NCBI GenBank assembly: GCA_035430165.1 | Contig: DAOMGE010000001.1 | Location: 122,962 to 186,961, forward strand | Direction of reading: 5' to 3' | Origin: UBA7239 sp035430165 | GTDB lineage: Bacteria > Pseudomonadota > Gammaproteobacteria > Pseudomonadales > UBA7239 | Length of the DNA stretch: 64,000 nucleotides | Part shown: piece by piece, positions 18,795 through 28,072 of the stretch | Numbering within the stretch: position 1 is the first letter of the stretch | Layout of the letters: each line of letters opens with the position of its first letter | Notes under the pieces: generated by a model | Told to the model about the DNA's origin: nothing | Database searches by the model: none | What the model saw: only the letters and a program-made list of their open reading frames with translations | Made by a program: the position numbers and the translations under genes

Positions 18795-19412
18795 CTATTC
18801 GATTCCACGCAACAGGAATTTCATGTCAGCAATCACATCTTTGTACGTATCTTCCGGCAAGTAATACATCATGACAAATCCACGCGGATCAACCACAAAA
18901 AAGCGAGCCGCCGACAACGCGTTCGCACCTTGCGATGATTTACCCAGCAATGACTTCCAGTTATCTTGTGGCGCATACAGCACAAGCATATCCTTGTGTT
19001 CTTTATCCAGCCATTGTCGAGTACTTTCGTCCAGAATACCGCCAGTTACCAACCAGACACACCGTATGTGGTCCGCATATTTACCCAAGGCTGTACGCGT
19101 CTGCCGCAGCTCCCAGAACTGCTGGCGACACACATCGTCACATGCTGCCGCATGAGCCATCAGGAACGTCCAGTTATCTTTGCGTGTAGAGCTCCATTTG
19201 TAGGGCTTTTGCTCAATAGTCTCCATGAATATGTCGTCGATCTGCGCAGGCGGTGAAATCAGTACACCTTTATTACTAGTGCCTTCAGGCATACCGATAC
19301 CGGTGTAAAAAACGAATGTTGCCAACAACACAACACTGATCGGCATCAGTATCAAAAACAATAACTGCCAGCGTGCGCGCACCGCTTTTGCGGGCGGGAA
19401 TTCTTCAACCAT
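18795..19412 (-). CDS. SCO-like membrane-anchored cytochrome oxidase assembly protein
   Basis: The protein is 205 residues from the ATG at 19412. This start overlaps the SURF1 stop by 8 bp; a longer upstream frame is not supported. One membrane helix (about residues 15-37) is followed by a thioredoxin-like periplasmic domain. Cys91 and Cys95 (CDDVC) match the CxxxC copper-binding pair of Sco1/SenC. The conserved third ligand His, expected just before the VDPRG strand, appears to be absent (ALSAARFFVVDPRG). It may act as a thiol-disulfide partner in CuA assembly rather than as a classical copper donor. The position between SURF1 and heme A synthase supports an assembly role. Confidence 0.72.
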   Translation of the reverse strand: MVEEFPPAKAVRARWQLLFLILMPISVVLLATFVFYTGIGMPEGTSNKGVLISPPAQIDDIFMETIEQKPYKWSSTRKDNWTFLMAHAAACDDVCRQQFWELRQTRTALGKYADHIRCVWLVTGGILDESTRQWLDKEHKDMLVLYAPQDNWKSLLGKSSQGANALSAARFFVVDPRGFVMMYYLPEDTYKDVIADMKFLLRGIE

Positions 19413-20157
19413 CTCGACTCTCTCCACTCGATGATTCACGACGAAAAACCAGTGCAAGATAAAATATGACCAGGGCAATTGCCATGCCGAACCACTGGAT
19501 AGCATAAGCGATATTTTTTTCAGGCTCGATGTTAGTAACTGGCCAGCCCGTCACCAGGGCTGAAGGCGAGCCTTCACCAAGCCGCACGATTACAGGCAGC
19601 ACATCAAATTTCAATTCTTTGGCAAGATCAGGCACATGCAAACGCGCAATACGTCGTGGCCAACCAGCTTCGGCATATATTTCACCCGAAAGCATTATCT
19701 CGGGCGACGCATAGACTTCTCCCGATTCTCGTCCCGATATTGCTGGCGCGGGAATAACTGGCAACTGGGAACGAGAAGCCGTTGCAGCAATCCATCCACG
19801 ATTGATCAGTACATTCTTGCCATTATCAAGCCGCATGACACTTATCACGTCATAGCCTATCTTTTGCTCATGCGTCTGGTTATCCAGCAAAAACATCGGT
19901 GCCAGCCATTCACCTTTTAGCGTGACCGGCAAATAGTGAATCGTATCAGTGCTGTGCCAATCTGTGATAGTGATGATGTCAACAGGCGCTTGCTGGCGCT
20001 TTTCGTCCGCTTCTATCCTCATCTGCTTGTGTACATCGGCTCGATGCAATTGCCAAAAACCCAGACAAACAAATAGCGGCAACAGCACAACAGTCAGCAG
20101 TGTGATCCGCCAATCATGTTTGAAACGCCTTAGATCGGACGCGACTGAAGAATTCAC
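19405..20157 (-). CDS. SURF1 family cytochrome oxidase biogenesis protein
   Basis: A 250-residue protein with the SURF1 layout: an N-terminal helix (about 17-36, ending LGFWQLHRAD), a periplasmic domain with NGKNVLINRGWIAA, and a C-terminal helix preceded by KNIAYAIQWFGMA. SURF1 proteins promote insertion of heme a into oxidase subunit I. The start is GTG at 20157 with no strong Shine-Dalgarno visible. It is divergent from the DUF2909 gene. It heads a three-gene assembly operon (SURF1, SCO-like, heme A synthase) with overlapping or nearly touching genes. Confidence 0.92.
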   Translation of the reverse strand: MNSSVASDLRRFKHDWRITLLTVVLLPLFVCLGFWQLHRADVHKQMRIEADEKRQQAPVDIITITDWHSTDTIHYLPVTLKGEWLAPMFLLDNQTHEQKIGYDVISVMRLDNGKNVLINRGWIAATASRSQLPVIPAPAISGRESGEVYASPEIMLSGEIYAEAGWPRRIARLHVPDLAKELKFDVLPVIVRLGEGSPSALVTGWPVTNIEPEKNIAYAIQWFGMAIALVIFYLALVFRRESSSGESRDG

Positions 20158-20180
20158 GTGTAATCTACCATCTCACCTGC

Positions 20181-20207
20181 TTTATACTCGCAATACCAAA
20201 TTATCAA
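20181..20207. promoter_or_regulatory. Divergent promoter region between SURF1 and DUF2909 genes
   Basis: On the minus strand TTGATA (20202-20207) precedes TATAAA (20181-20186) with a short 15-bp spacer. On the plus strand TATACT lies at 20183-20188. The overlapping -10-like boxes suit divergent transcription, but the spacer is suboptimal and the assignment is tentative. Confidence 0.35.
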
Positions 20208-20234
20208 TCCCGTTAACCCAGTGAGGATAGCAGC

Positions 20235-20492
20235 GTGTCAGCCCTACAACTCAAAAGCCTCATAGCGGTCTTGATGTTTCTGATGGTCATCAGCCTTTTC
20301 AATGGCCTGTTCGTACTCTTCAAGGATAATGGCGCACCGGAGTCCAAACGCACATATCACAGGCTGGTCTTGCGAGTAACATTGGCTGCTGCATTACTCG
20401 GTACGATGATATACGGTTTCTATAGCGGTAAACTGGCATCCCATGCGCCATGGAATCGCAACATCACCATTCAAAAATCCATATCACAGTAA
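20235..20492 (+). CDS. DUF2909 twin-transmembrane protein
   Basis: An 85-residue protein with two predicted helices, about residues 7-29 and 46-64, separated by a short charged loop (KDNGAPESKRTYHR). It begins with GTG, supported by GAGGA 7 nt upstream. This family is, from memory, regularly found between cytochrome oxidase subunit III and SURF1 in Pseudomonas-type operons, as here, but in opposite orientation to both. An accessory role in oxidase biogenesis is inferred from context only. A strong bidirectional terminator follows 15 bp after the stop. Confidence 0.78.
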   Translation: MSALQLKSLIAVLMFLMVISLFNGLFVLFKDNGAPESKRTYHRLVLRVTLAAALLGTMIYGFYSGKLASHAPWNRNITIQKSISQ

Positions 20493-20506
20493 TTAATGCG
20501 GCAAAC

Positions 20507-20536
20507 AAAAAGGCCCGCTATCAGGCGGGCCTTTTT
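20507..20536. terminator. Bidirectional Rho-independent terminator
   Basis: GGCCCGC (512-518) and GCGGGCC (525-531) pair around a 6-nt loop. Five A on one side and five T on the other make it functional in both directions. It separates the convergent DUF2909 and cytochrome oxidase subunit III genes. Confidence 0.93.
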
Positions 20537-20555
20537 CGTGGTCAATGTCCTGCAA

Positions 20556-21509
20556 TCAGAACACGTAAACCACCGCGACCAGAAACAGCCAGACCACATC
20601 TACAAAGTGCCAATACCAGCTCGCAGCCTCAAAACCGAAATGGTCGTCTTTATTGAAGTGGCCTTTCAGCGCACGCAAGAACATCACCGTCAACATGAAC
20701 GCACCGAGACAAACGTGAAAACCATGAAAACCTGTCAGCATGAAAAACGTGGTGCCGTAAATGCCTGACTTCAGCGTCAAACCCAACACCGTGTATGCTT
20801 CGTGATACTCTTTTGCCTGAAAAAAGACAAAAGCAAAACCTAAAGCCAACGTAATCGCCAACCACAGCTTGAAAGCACCGCGATTATTGGCCTTCAGTGC
20901 ATGATGGGCAAACTCACACGTAACAGACGATGTGACCAGAAAAATTGTGTTCCACAATGGCAACCAATGCGCCGCTTCTGCCACGCCAGGCCATGACATG
21001 TTTTCCTTTGGCCCAATAAAAGTACCATTATTAGCAATCAGCTGAGCCGCAACGCCACCGTGCGCCTGCTGCGGGGTCTCCATCATAGGCCAGCTGAAGT
21101 GGAAACCTTTCCAGAGCATCTCATTAGTAAAATGGCCTACACCTTCACCTGACAACCACGGCCCCACAAGCTCACGCACATAGAACAAACCACCAAAAAA
21201 CGTGAAGAAGAACATGACTTCAGAAAAAATGAACCATTGCATACCAATACGATAAGAACGTTTCAGCTGAGGGCTGTTCATGCCCTTGATATTTTCGCCT
21301 ATCGCCGTGCCAAACCAGTTGAAGAGCACAGTTGCAAGAACAGCAAAACCCAACATAAGGAGGGCAGGGCTACCTTCACGATGGGCATGCAAATCATTCA
21401 GCCAAGTGGCAACACCCACCAGCATAAGACCCACACCCATAGAAGCCAGAACCGGATATTTGCTCTGCTCCGGTACATAGTAGGTCGATTCACCGTGTTC
21501 ACTTGCCAT
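20556..21509 (-). CDS. coxC: Cytochrome c oxidase subunit III
   Basis: A 317-residue membrane protein with seven predicted helices. FIFSEVMFFFTFFGGLFY, FLVTSSVTCEFAHHAL, QAKEYHEA and GFHGFHVCLGA are the conserved segments, including the Glu in the helix III region. The C-terminal FEAASWYWHFVDVVWLFL is the family signature. It supports proton uptake and stability of the aa3 core. It is the last gene of coxB-coxA-cox11-coxC and is followed by the terminator at 20507-20536. Slightly longer than the usual ~295 residues because of an inserted loop between helices II and III. Confidence 0.96.
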   Translation of the reverse strand: MASEHGESTYYVPEQSKYPVLASMGVGLMLVGVATWLNDLHAHREGSPALLMLGFAVLATVLFNWFGTAIGENIKGMNSPQLKRSYRIGMQWFIFSEVMFFFTFFGGLFYVRELVGPWLSGEGVGHFTNEMLWKGFHFSWPMMETPQQAHGGVAAQLIANNGTFIGPKENMSWPGVAEAAHWLPLWNTIFLVTSSVTCEFAHHALKANNRGAFKLWLAITLALGFAFVFFQAKEYHEAYTVLGLTLKSGIYGTTFFMLTGFHGFHVCLGAFMLTVMFLRALKGHFNKDDHFGFEAASWYWHFVDVVWLFLVAVVYVF

Positions 21510-21568
21510 AATGATCTCCAGTTATGACGTTTTGTTTGTCTTGCTGCCTTGAACCAGCCGGAGCAGGC

Positions 21569-22150
21569 TCAAGGCTTCTTGTCTGTTTTCGCCGCAGGAG
21601 CTGGCGTTTTTGCAGAATCAGTCACATCGAACAAGGTATAGCCGAGTGTGATGGTACGTATATCCGCCGGCAAAGCCTGATCAACAATAAACACCACCGG
21701 CATATCTATTTCCTGTCCAGGCTCAAGGGTTTGCTGTGTGAAACAGAAACACTCTGTCTTGTGGAAATGTTCCACTGCCTGCTCAGGCACGATACTCGGC
21801 ACCGCCTGCGCTACCATGCGATGATCCGTCGGGTTGCGCGCGTGAAACGTGGTGCGCGTCGACTCTCCGGGATGCACTTCCAGCACGGTGTCACCGGCAT
21901 GGAATTCCCATGGCATGCTGGCGCTGTTGACGGTAACAAACTGCACCTTCACCTTGCGCGTTGTATCAATTTTAACCTGCTCGGCCACATAGGCCTTGGT
22001 GTTCAGTCGTGGCGAGTTGATATCCAGCACACTGCACAACAGGTTGTAAAACGGCGGCATCAGGAACATGGCAAAAGCAAACATACCGACTGCCCCGAGG
22101 AACAGCTTGGCGACAATATAACGGTCGCCTTTTTTGTCAATGTCACTCAT
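21569..22150 (-). CDS. cox11: Cytochrome c oxidase copper assembly protein Cox11/CtaG
   Basis: A 193-residue protein with one N-terminal helix (about 10-32) and an immunoglobulin-like periplasmic domain. The copper-binding CFCF motif lies in KTECFCFTQQTLEPGQ near residue 113, followed by the family's DMPVVFIVD. It delivers copper to the CuB site of subunit I. The location between coxA and coxC is the standard order in gamma- and betaproteobacteria. The C-terminal Ala/Lys-rich tail is unremarkable. Confidence 0.95.
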   Translation of the reverse strand: MSDIDKKGDRYIVAKLFLGAVGMFAFAMFLMPPFYNLLCSVLDINSPRLNTKAYVAEQVKIDTTRKVKVQFVTVNSASMPWEFHAGDTVLEVHPGESTRTTFHARNPTDHRMVAQAVPSIVPEQAVEHFHKTECFCFTQQTLEPGQEIDMPVVFIVDQALPADIRTITLGYTLFDVTDSAKTPAPAAKTDKKP

Positions 22151-22187
22151 GTACTGATGCTGCGTTTATTCTCACCTTGCTTCTTTC

Positions 22188-23741
22188 TTACTTGACCTGG
22201 GGTGGAACACTAAAGGTATGGAACGGCGCTGGACTTGGCACTGTCCACTCAAGACCAGTAGCACCATCCCATGTTTTCGCCGCAGCGTTCGGTTTACCCG
22301 CCACAATAGTACGGATCACGTTGAACAGGAAAAGAATCTGCGACGAACCATAAATAAAGGCACCGATAGACGACACCATATTCCAGTCGGCAAAAATAAG
22401 GTTGTAGTCAGGTATACGGCGTGGCATACCAGCCAGACCCACGAAATGTTGCGGGAAGAATGTCAGGTTGAAGCCAATAAAAGAAATCCAGAAATGGGTT
22501 TTGCCCATGGCTTCGGAATACATACGACCCGTCCATTTTGGGAGCCAGTAATAAACCGCAGCGGACATCGAGAATACAGCACCAGCGACCATTACATAAT
22601 GAAAGTGAGCCACTACAAAGTAACTGTCGTGGTACTGGAAGTCTGAAGGCGCCAACGAAAGCATCAGACCAGAGAAACCACCCGTTGTGAACAACACAAT
22701 AAAGGCTATGCAAAAGAGCATTGGCGTTTCAAAGGTAATCGAACCCCGGAACATGGTCGTTACCCAGTTGAAGACCTTCACTCCAGTCGGCACAGCAATC
22801 AACATGGTGGCAATCATGAAGTACATCTCTCCAGCCACCGGCATGCCTACGACATACATGTGGTGCGCCCACACGATGAATGACAGGAAGGCAATGGAAG
22901 CCGTGGCATAAACCATTGAGCTGTAACCAAACAAAGGCTTGCGAGAAAAGGTTGGAATAATTTCTGAAACCACACCGAACGCAGGAAGGATGATGATATA
23001 AACCTCCGGGTGACCGAAGAACCAGAACACATGCTGGAACAGAACCGGATCGCCACCACCTGCGGCACTGAAGAAAGATGTGCCAAAGTGGATATCCATC
23101 AACATCATGGTCACCGCACCCGCCAGAACCGGCATAACCGCGATCAGCAAGAATGCCGTGATTAGCCATGTCCACACGAACAAGGGCATCTTCATCAACG
23201 TCATACCCGGTGCGCGCAAATTCAACACGGTCGCGATGATATTGATAGAACCCATGATGGATGAAGCACCCATCACGTGCACAGCGAAGATAAAAAATGT
23301 CACCGACGGCGGCGCATAAGTTGTCGACAAAGGAGCGTAGAAAGTCCAGCCGAAGTTAGGCGCACCACCAGGCATAAACAGGGTTGAAGCGAGAATACAG
23401 AATGCAAACGGCAACAACCAGAATGAAAAGTTGTTCATGCGCGGCAACGCCATATCCGGCGCACCAATCATCAACGGGATCATCCAGTTCGCCAAGCCGA
23501 CGAATGAGGGCATGATCGCACCGAATACCATCACCAAGCCATGCATAGTGGTCATCTGGTTGAAAAACTCAGGCTGAACCAATTGCAAACCCGGCTTGAA
23601 CAACTCGGCGCGAATGACCATCGCGAACGCGCCACCCAGAATAAACATCGCAAAACTGAACCACAGGTACATTGAACCTATGTCTTTGTGGTTGGTGGCA
23701 AACAACCACCGGCTCAAACCCTTAGCTGGACCGTGTGCCAT
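22188..23741 (-). CDS. coxA: Cytochrome c oxidase subunit I
   Basis: The 517-residue catalytic subunit has twelve predicted helices. MTTMHGLVMVFG supplies a heme a ligand. GHPEVYI carries the CuB His and the cross-linked Tyr. HHMYVVG has the His-His pair for CuB, and HFHYVMV the heme a3 and heme a ligands. The N-terminal LFATNHKDIGSMYL is the usual start region. Together with subunit II it reduces oxygen to water and pumps protons. It follows coxB by 13 bp. Confidence 0.98.
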   Translation of the reverse strand: MAHGPAKGLSRWLFATNHKDIGSMYLWFSFAMFILGGAFAMVIRAELFKPGLQLVQPEFFNQMTTMHGLVMVFGAIMPSFVGLANWMIPLMIGAPDMALPRMNNFSFWLLPFAFCILASTLFMPGGAPNFGWTFYAPLSTTYAPPSVTFFIFAVHVMGASSIMGSINIIATVLNLRAPGMTLMKMPLFVWTWLITAFLLIAVMPVLAGAVTMMLMDIHFGTSFFSAAGGGDPVLFQHVFWFFGHPEVYIIILPAFGVVSEIIPTFSRKPLFGYSSMVYATASIAFLSFIVWAHHMYVVGMPVAGEMYFMIATMLIAVPTGVKVFNWVTTMFRGSITFETPMLFCIAFIVLFTTGGFSGLMLSLAPSDFQYHDSYFVVAHFHYVMVAGAVFSMSAAVYYWLPKWTGRMYSEAMGKTHFWISFIGFNLTFFPQHFVGLAGMPRRIPDYNLIFADWNMVSSIGAFIYGSSQILFLFNVIRTIVAGKPNAAAKTWDGATGLEWTVPSPAPFHTFSVPPQVK

Positions 23742-23754
23742 TGTTATCTACCCC

Positions 23755-24909
23755 TCACTTCTTGCTCTTGAACTTGGCGACGTCGACAGCTTGGAGACTG
23801 TCACCCATATTGTTGCCGAATGCATTGCGCTGATAGGTAACAACAGCAGCAATATCCAACTCGTTCAGAATGCCGCCAAAGGCCTGCATCGCAGTACCCG
23901 GACGACCGTTGACAACCACATTCAAGTGCTCCTCGATAGCGCCCGTCGCTACTTTACTACCCGCAATCGGTTTACCCACGCCACCCTCACCTTTCGCGCC
24001 GTGACATGCCATACAGGTATTGGTGTAAACCTTTTCACCTTTGGCAATCATCTCTTCCTTGCTGAAAGACTGAGCCATCAGCTCACGCAATTTTCTTGCT
24101 TCTGCCTTCTTGCCACTCAGCCACTTGTCATAGTCAGCCTTTTCTTCCACGACAACCACGATGGGCATGAAGCCATGGTCTTTACCGCACAACTCAGCAC
24201 ACTGACCACGGTAGATACCTACCTTCTCCGCTTTGGTCCATGCTTCATTGACGATACCGGGAATAGCATCTTTCTTGACAGCCAGCTCAGGTACCCACCA
24301 GGAGTGGATAACGTCGTTGCCGGTAATCAGGAAGCGCACTTTGGTGTGGACAGGAATATGGATGGGCTCATCTACCTCAAGCAAATAGAATTCGCTTTTG
24401 GGTTGCTTGCCTTCAATCTCGGCACGCGGCGTAGCAAGATTGGAAAAGAAGCTGACACTATCCGCCGGCGTCTGTCCCAGATATTCGTATTTCCATTTCC
24501 ACTGATAGCCCGTGACAACCACGTTCATCTCAGGCTCGTCTGTGTCGTAGACTTTCAAAAGAGTCTTGATCGCGGGCCACGCCATGAAAGCTAGGATAAA
24601 GAAAGGGATGATGGTCCAGGCCAGCTCGGCACCCAGATGCTCATGCCAGTGCTCTGCCTGATGACCCAGCGATTTGCGATGCGCAATCAGCGAATAGAAC
24701 ATCAACGCAAAAACGACAATACCGATGCCTACCGAGATCCAGATCACCAGCATGTGCAAGTCGTATATGTCTTTGCCCAGCAAGGTGACACCTGGCGACA
24801 TGTTGACCGTGCTTCTGTCAGCCAGATCTGCCCACGCACTGGCATGAGCCGTGAGTAATAGCACCGGGCCAAGCAATAGCGACAGCAGCCTTTTTGCTTT
24901 GGAATGCAT
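23755..24909 (-). CDS. coxB: Cytochrome c oxidase subunit II with fused cytochrome c domain (caa3 type)
   Basis: The protein is 384 residues from the ATG at 24909, chosen because it is preceded by GGAG at 8 nt and starts a proper signal peptide ending near ASAWA; frames upstream to 24990 remain possible. Two membrane helices follow, then the CuA domain (CAELCGKDHGFMPIV, with HSWWVPELAVK upstream). A C-terminal cytochrome c domain has CMACH as the heme-c site and Met ligands further on (TAMQAF). The fused heme identifies a caa3-type oxidase that accepts electrons from cytochrome c. It is first in the operon, behind a 138-nt leader. Confidence 0.96.
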   Translation of the reverse strand: MHSKAKRLLSLLLGPVLLLTAHASAWADLADRSTVNMSPGVTLLGKDIYDLHMLVIWISVGIGIVVFALMFYSLIAHRKSLGHQAEHWHEHLGAELAWTIIPFFILAFMAWPAIKTLLKVYDTDEPEMNVVVTGYQWKWKYEYLGQTPADSVSFFSNLATPRAEIEGKQPKSEFYLLEVDEPIHIPVHTKVRFLITGNDVIHSWWVPELAVKKDAIPGIVNEAWTKAEKVGIYRGQCAELCGKDHGFMPIVVVVEEKADYDKWLSGKKAEARKLRELMAQSFSKEEMIAKGEKVYTNTCMACHGAKGEGGVGKPIAGSKVATGAIEEHLNVVVNGRPGTAMQAFGGILNELDIAAVVTYQRNAFGNNMGDSLQAVDVAKFKSKK

Positions 24910-25053
24910 GCCCTTTTCTCCGTCGTTATCAAATGAAAATGTCATAGGCACCCTTCCCACACTTGCAAGCAGCGTCGAAATAACGACCAACTACCAACGT
25001 GCGGAGCATAATTTGCTCAAATTTTGAACAAACGGGTGCGGCAAAGCGCCGCA

Positions 25054-25082
25054 ATTATAGTCAGCACCCCCCACTGGGTAAA
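25054..25082 (-). promoter_or_regulatory. Sigma-70-type promoter of the cytochrome oxidase operon
   Basis: On the minus strand TTTACC (25077-25082) is followed after 17 bp by a consensus TATAAT (25054-25059). Transcription would begin near 25047, giving a ~138-nt leader before coxB. A small palindrome (TGCGGC/GCCGCA, 25037-25053) overlaps the start point. Confidence 0.7.
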
Positions 25083-25128
25083 CAGCCAAAATCAAAAAAA
25101 CTGACTCTGACTGTAGGGGAATACCACT

Positions 25129-25389
25129 TTACATATCACTGGCTACATCAGGGTCCACCAATCGCACCACAGCAACCGCATCACGCTTTTCGGCTTCTGT
25201 ACGATTAACGCGCGTTTCCAGTTCTCGAAAGTTCTGTTCGAATTGCATGGCATCCACATACCCACACGCAACACATTCCCGATACTGCTGGCCGTCCTTA
25301 CGGTACATAACCACCTTGTCCAGTGCCTGGCACTGCGTGCATCTGGCTCCGGCTATAAAGCGTCTGGGAATATCAGGCAACACGCTCAT
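25129..25389 (-). CDS. yheV: YheV family zinc-ribbon protein
   Basis: An 86-residue protein that starts at the ATG at 25389, which overlaps the prlC stop as ATGA. Two CxxC pairs (CTQCQ and CVACG) about 20 residues apart form a predicted zinc ribbon. The rest is charged and mostly helical. The family (DUF2387) is uncharacterised. Its position right after prlC is conserved in gammaproteobacteria, to my knowledge, and implies co-expression with the oligopeptidase. Confidence 0.88.
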   Translation of the reverse strand: MSVLPDIPRRFIAGARCTQCQALDKVVMYRKDGQQYRECVACGYVDAMQFEQNFRELETRVNRTEAEKRDAVAVVRLVDPDVASDM

Positions 25390-27452
25390 GCTGCACACCG
25401 GTCTGCAAGCCCGGTGTGGCGTAGCAGTGCGTCGATTTCCGGATCACGGCCGCGGAAGCGCCGGAACAAGCTCATGGCATCCTCTGTACCACCGCGCTCC
25501 AGAATTTCACACAGGAAGAGGCTGCCAGTCGCATCATCAAAAATGTCAGTCTCTTCAAAAACAGCAAATGCATCGGCCGACAACACTTCTGCCCATTTGT
25601 AACTGTAGTAGCCTGCGGCATAACCACCCGCAAAAACATGTGCGAAACCATTCTGGAAACGGTTAAATGACGGTGGTTTCAACAAGGCCAGTTTTTCTCT
25701 TACAGCGTCCAGCACTGCTTGCGCCTTTTTTGTCCCATTCACTTCGTAGCGCCAATGCAACAACAGATCAAACAATGAAAATTCGAGTTGTCGCAACATC
25801 TGCATACCTGACTGGAAGTTTTTTGCTGCAAGCATCTTTTGCAACATATCTGCCGACAACGGTTCTCCCGTCTGGTAATGACCAGATATCAGCGGGATAA
25901 CACGCGGCTGCCAGCACCAGTTTTCCAGAAACTGGCTGGGCAATTCAACAGCATCCCATTCCACACCATTGATGCCTGACACAGGAGCACACTCGACTTG
26001 CGTCAACATATGATGCAGTCCATGGCCAAACTCATGGAACAGCGTCGTAACCTCATCAAATGTCAGCAACGACGGCTGGCTCGCTGTCGGCGCCATAAAA
26101 TTGCAGGTGAGAAAAGCAACGGGCAACTGGATACTGCCGTTATCCAGTCGCCGTCGAACGCGACAATCTCCCATCCAGGCGCCGCCGCGCTTGTTTTCGC
26201 GTGCATAGAGATCCGTATAAAAAAATGCAATCACTTCACCTTTGCGGCTCAAGCGATAACAGTGTGCATCGGCATGCCATGTATCTGCCCCATGCTCCTC
26301 TACGATATCGACAGCAAACAACCTGCTGATAACCGCAAACAATCCATCAAGGACTTTCCCTGCAGGGAAATACTGACGCAGCTGTTCCTGATCTACTGCA
26401 TAACGCGATTCGCGCAATTTTTCAGACAACCAGCTGACATCCCAGCTTTGTATATCATCGATGCTGAAATTTTCTGATGCAAAATTCTGCAATTCCATAA
26501 ATTCCTGTTGGGCAACCGGACGGGATCGATCAGCGAGTTGCCACAGAAAATCAGCGACATGCTGCGGAGACTCAGCCATCTTTGTTTCCAGTGAATAGGC
26601 CGCATAATTCCCAAAACCCAACAGATGTGCCAACTCATGCCGGAGTGACAATATCTCCTCGATAATCCCGCTGTTATCAAATTGTCCGGCCTGTGGCCCA
26701 CACTCGGACGCACGCGTCACATATGCTTCATACATATCACGACGCAATTCACGATTGTCCGCATAAGTCATTACTGCCACATAACATGGACCATCCAGCG
26801 TCAGCTTGTAGCCGGCTTCTCCCGTGGCTTCTGCCTGAGCACGCGCAGAAATCCGTGCAGATTCCGGCAAGCCTGCAAGCAAGGTTTCGTCAGTGATGTG
26901 TTTTGTCCATGCACGGGTAGCATCAAGCAAATGATTCGAAAAATCGCTCGACAACGCAGACAGCTTCGAGCAGATTTCTGCATAACGGCGTTGCTGCTCT
27001 ACCGGCAAATCGATGCCGGATAATCGGAAGTCGCGCAATGCATTGTCGATCACTTTTTTCTGCGCCTGCGAAAATGCAGGAAAGTTGCTGCTGTTTTTGA
27101 TAGCTGTATAGGCATTGAAAAGGCCACGATGCTGACCCATGCGCGTATGATAATCTGACAAAAGTGGCAAGCAGGCATCATGCGCAGCGCGCCATTCTGC
27201 ACTTTGCACAACGGCATTCATATGGCTCACGGGTGCCCACGCTTTTTCCAGCCTGTCGTTGATGTTGTGCAGTGGTTGCACCAGCGTCGCCCAGTCAGGT
27301 GCTGGTTTTGCGGCCAGGGCGTCCACATACTGCAGGCTTTCTGCAATGATGGCGCTGATCGCCGGCTCTATGTGTTCTGCTTTTATCAGGGAGAAGTGTG
27401 GCAGTAACACATCATCAAGGAGTGGATTTTTTTCTGGCTGGCTTTGCGGCAT
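25386..27452 (-). CDS. prlC: Oligopeptidase A (M3 metallopeptidase)
   Basis: The protein is 688 residues from the ATG at 27452. The open frame extends 65 codons upstream, but that part is not conserved-looking and overlaps the divergent carbonic anhydrase leader. The zinc site is the HEFGH motif in FHEFGHGLHHMLTQVE, with a downstream Glu in the helix GVEWDAVELPSQ. Length and the N-terminal NPLLDDVLLPHFSLI fit PrlC. It degrades short peptides, including cleaved signal peptides, in the cytoplasm. yheV overlaps its 3' end. Confidence 0.95.
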   Translation of the reverse strand: MPQSQPEKNPLLDDVLLPHFSLIKAEHIEPAISAIIAESLQYVDALAAKPAPDWATLVQPLHNINDRLEKAWAPVSHMNAVVQSAEWRAAHDACLPLLSDYHTRMGQHRGLFNAYTAIKNSSNFPAFSQAQKKVIDNALRDFRLSGIDLPVEQQRRYAEICSKLSALSSDFSNHLLDATRAWTKHITDETLLAGLPESARISARAQAEATGEAGYKLTLDGPCYVAVMTYADNRELRRDMYEAYVTRASECGPQAGQFDNSGIIEEILSLRHELAHLLGFGNYAAYSLETKMAESPQHVADFLWQLADRSRPVAQQEFMELQNFASENFSIDDIQSWDVSWLSEKLRESRYAVDQEQLRQYFPAGKVLDGLFAVISRLFAVDIVEEHGADTWHADAHCYRLSRKGEVIAFFYTDLYARENKRGGAWMGDCRVRRRLDNGSIQLPVAFLTCNFMAPTASQPSLLTFDEVTTLFHEFGHGLHHMLTQVECAPVSGINGVEWDAVELPSQFLENWCWQPRVIPLISGHYQTGEPLSADMLQKMLAAKNFQSGMQMLRQLEFSLFDLLLHWRYEVNGTKKAQAVLDAVREKLALLKPPSFNRFQNGFAHVFAGGYAAGYYSYKWAEVLSADAFAVFEETDIFDDATGSLFLCEILERGGTEDAMSLFRRFRGRDPEIDALLRHTGLADRCAA

Positions 27453-27517
27453 AAATGGATATCGCTCACGGCAGGAAGGTTTATTATACGCACGACACTG
27501 CCAACAAGGAGCATTGC

Positions 27518-28072
27518 GTGACTGCCACTTCCAATGTACGCCCGCATGAAAACACTGCACCCGTGCTCGGTGAACGCGTCTATATCGATCCGGCAGCCGT
27601 GGTGATTGGCGATGTGCATCTCGGCGAAGACACGTCAGTGTGGCCATACACTGTCATACGCGGCGACATGCACCGCATCCGCATCGGTGCACGCTGCAGC
27701 ATCCAGGACGGTTCTGTTTTGCATATTACGCACGCAGGACCTTACGATCCTGAAGGTTTCCCATTGACGCTGGGCGATGAAGTGACTGTCGGCCATCGCG
27801 CTGTGTTGCACGGCTGCACCATCGGCAACCGCGTGTTGATCGGGATTGGCGCGATTGTGATGGATGGTGCCGTAATTGAAGATGAAGTCATGCTCGCTGC
27901 CGGCAGCCTGGTGCCGCCTGGTAAAAAACTATCCAGCGGATTCCTGTATGTGGGCAGCCCGGCCAAACAGGCTCGCCCCCTGACCGAAAAAGAAAAATCA
28001 TTTTTCACTTATGGCGCCAACAATTACAGCAAGCTCAAGGAAAAGCACCGGGCAGCAAATCAGCAGAAATAA
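27518..28072 (+). CDS. yrdA: Gamma-carbonic anhydrase family protein
   Basis: The protein is 184 residues from the GTG at 27518, preferred because AAGGAG lies 6 nt upstream; an in-frame ATG at 27455 lacks such a site. It is a left-handed beta-helix protein built of hexapeptide repeats (VVIGDVHLGEDTSVWPYTVIRGD). Metal-ligand histidines are visible in HITHAG, VGHRAVLHGC. Members bind zinc or iron and resemble the archaeal Cam carbonic anhydrase, but many bacterial homologues lack measurable activity. It is divergent from prlC and is followed by a strong terminator. Confidence 0.9.
   Translation: MTATSNVRPHENTAPVLGERVYIDPAAVVIGDVHLGEDTSVWPYTVIRGDMHRIRIGARCSIQDGSVLHITHAGPYDPEGFPLTLGDEVTVGHRAVLHGCTIGNRVLIGIGAIVMDGAVIEDEVMLAAGSLVPPGKKLSSGFLYVGSPAKQARPLTEKEKSFFTYGANNYSKLKEKHRAANQQK

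Noticed and set aside
23596..24594. 332-codon plus-strand frame opposite coxB
   Set aside because: It is the antisense shadow of a subunit II gene with CuA and heme-c motifs.
25037..25053. TGCGGC/GCCGCA palindrome considered as a terminator for yheV
   Set aside because: It overlaps the start point of the cox promoter and has no T-run after it on either strand.
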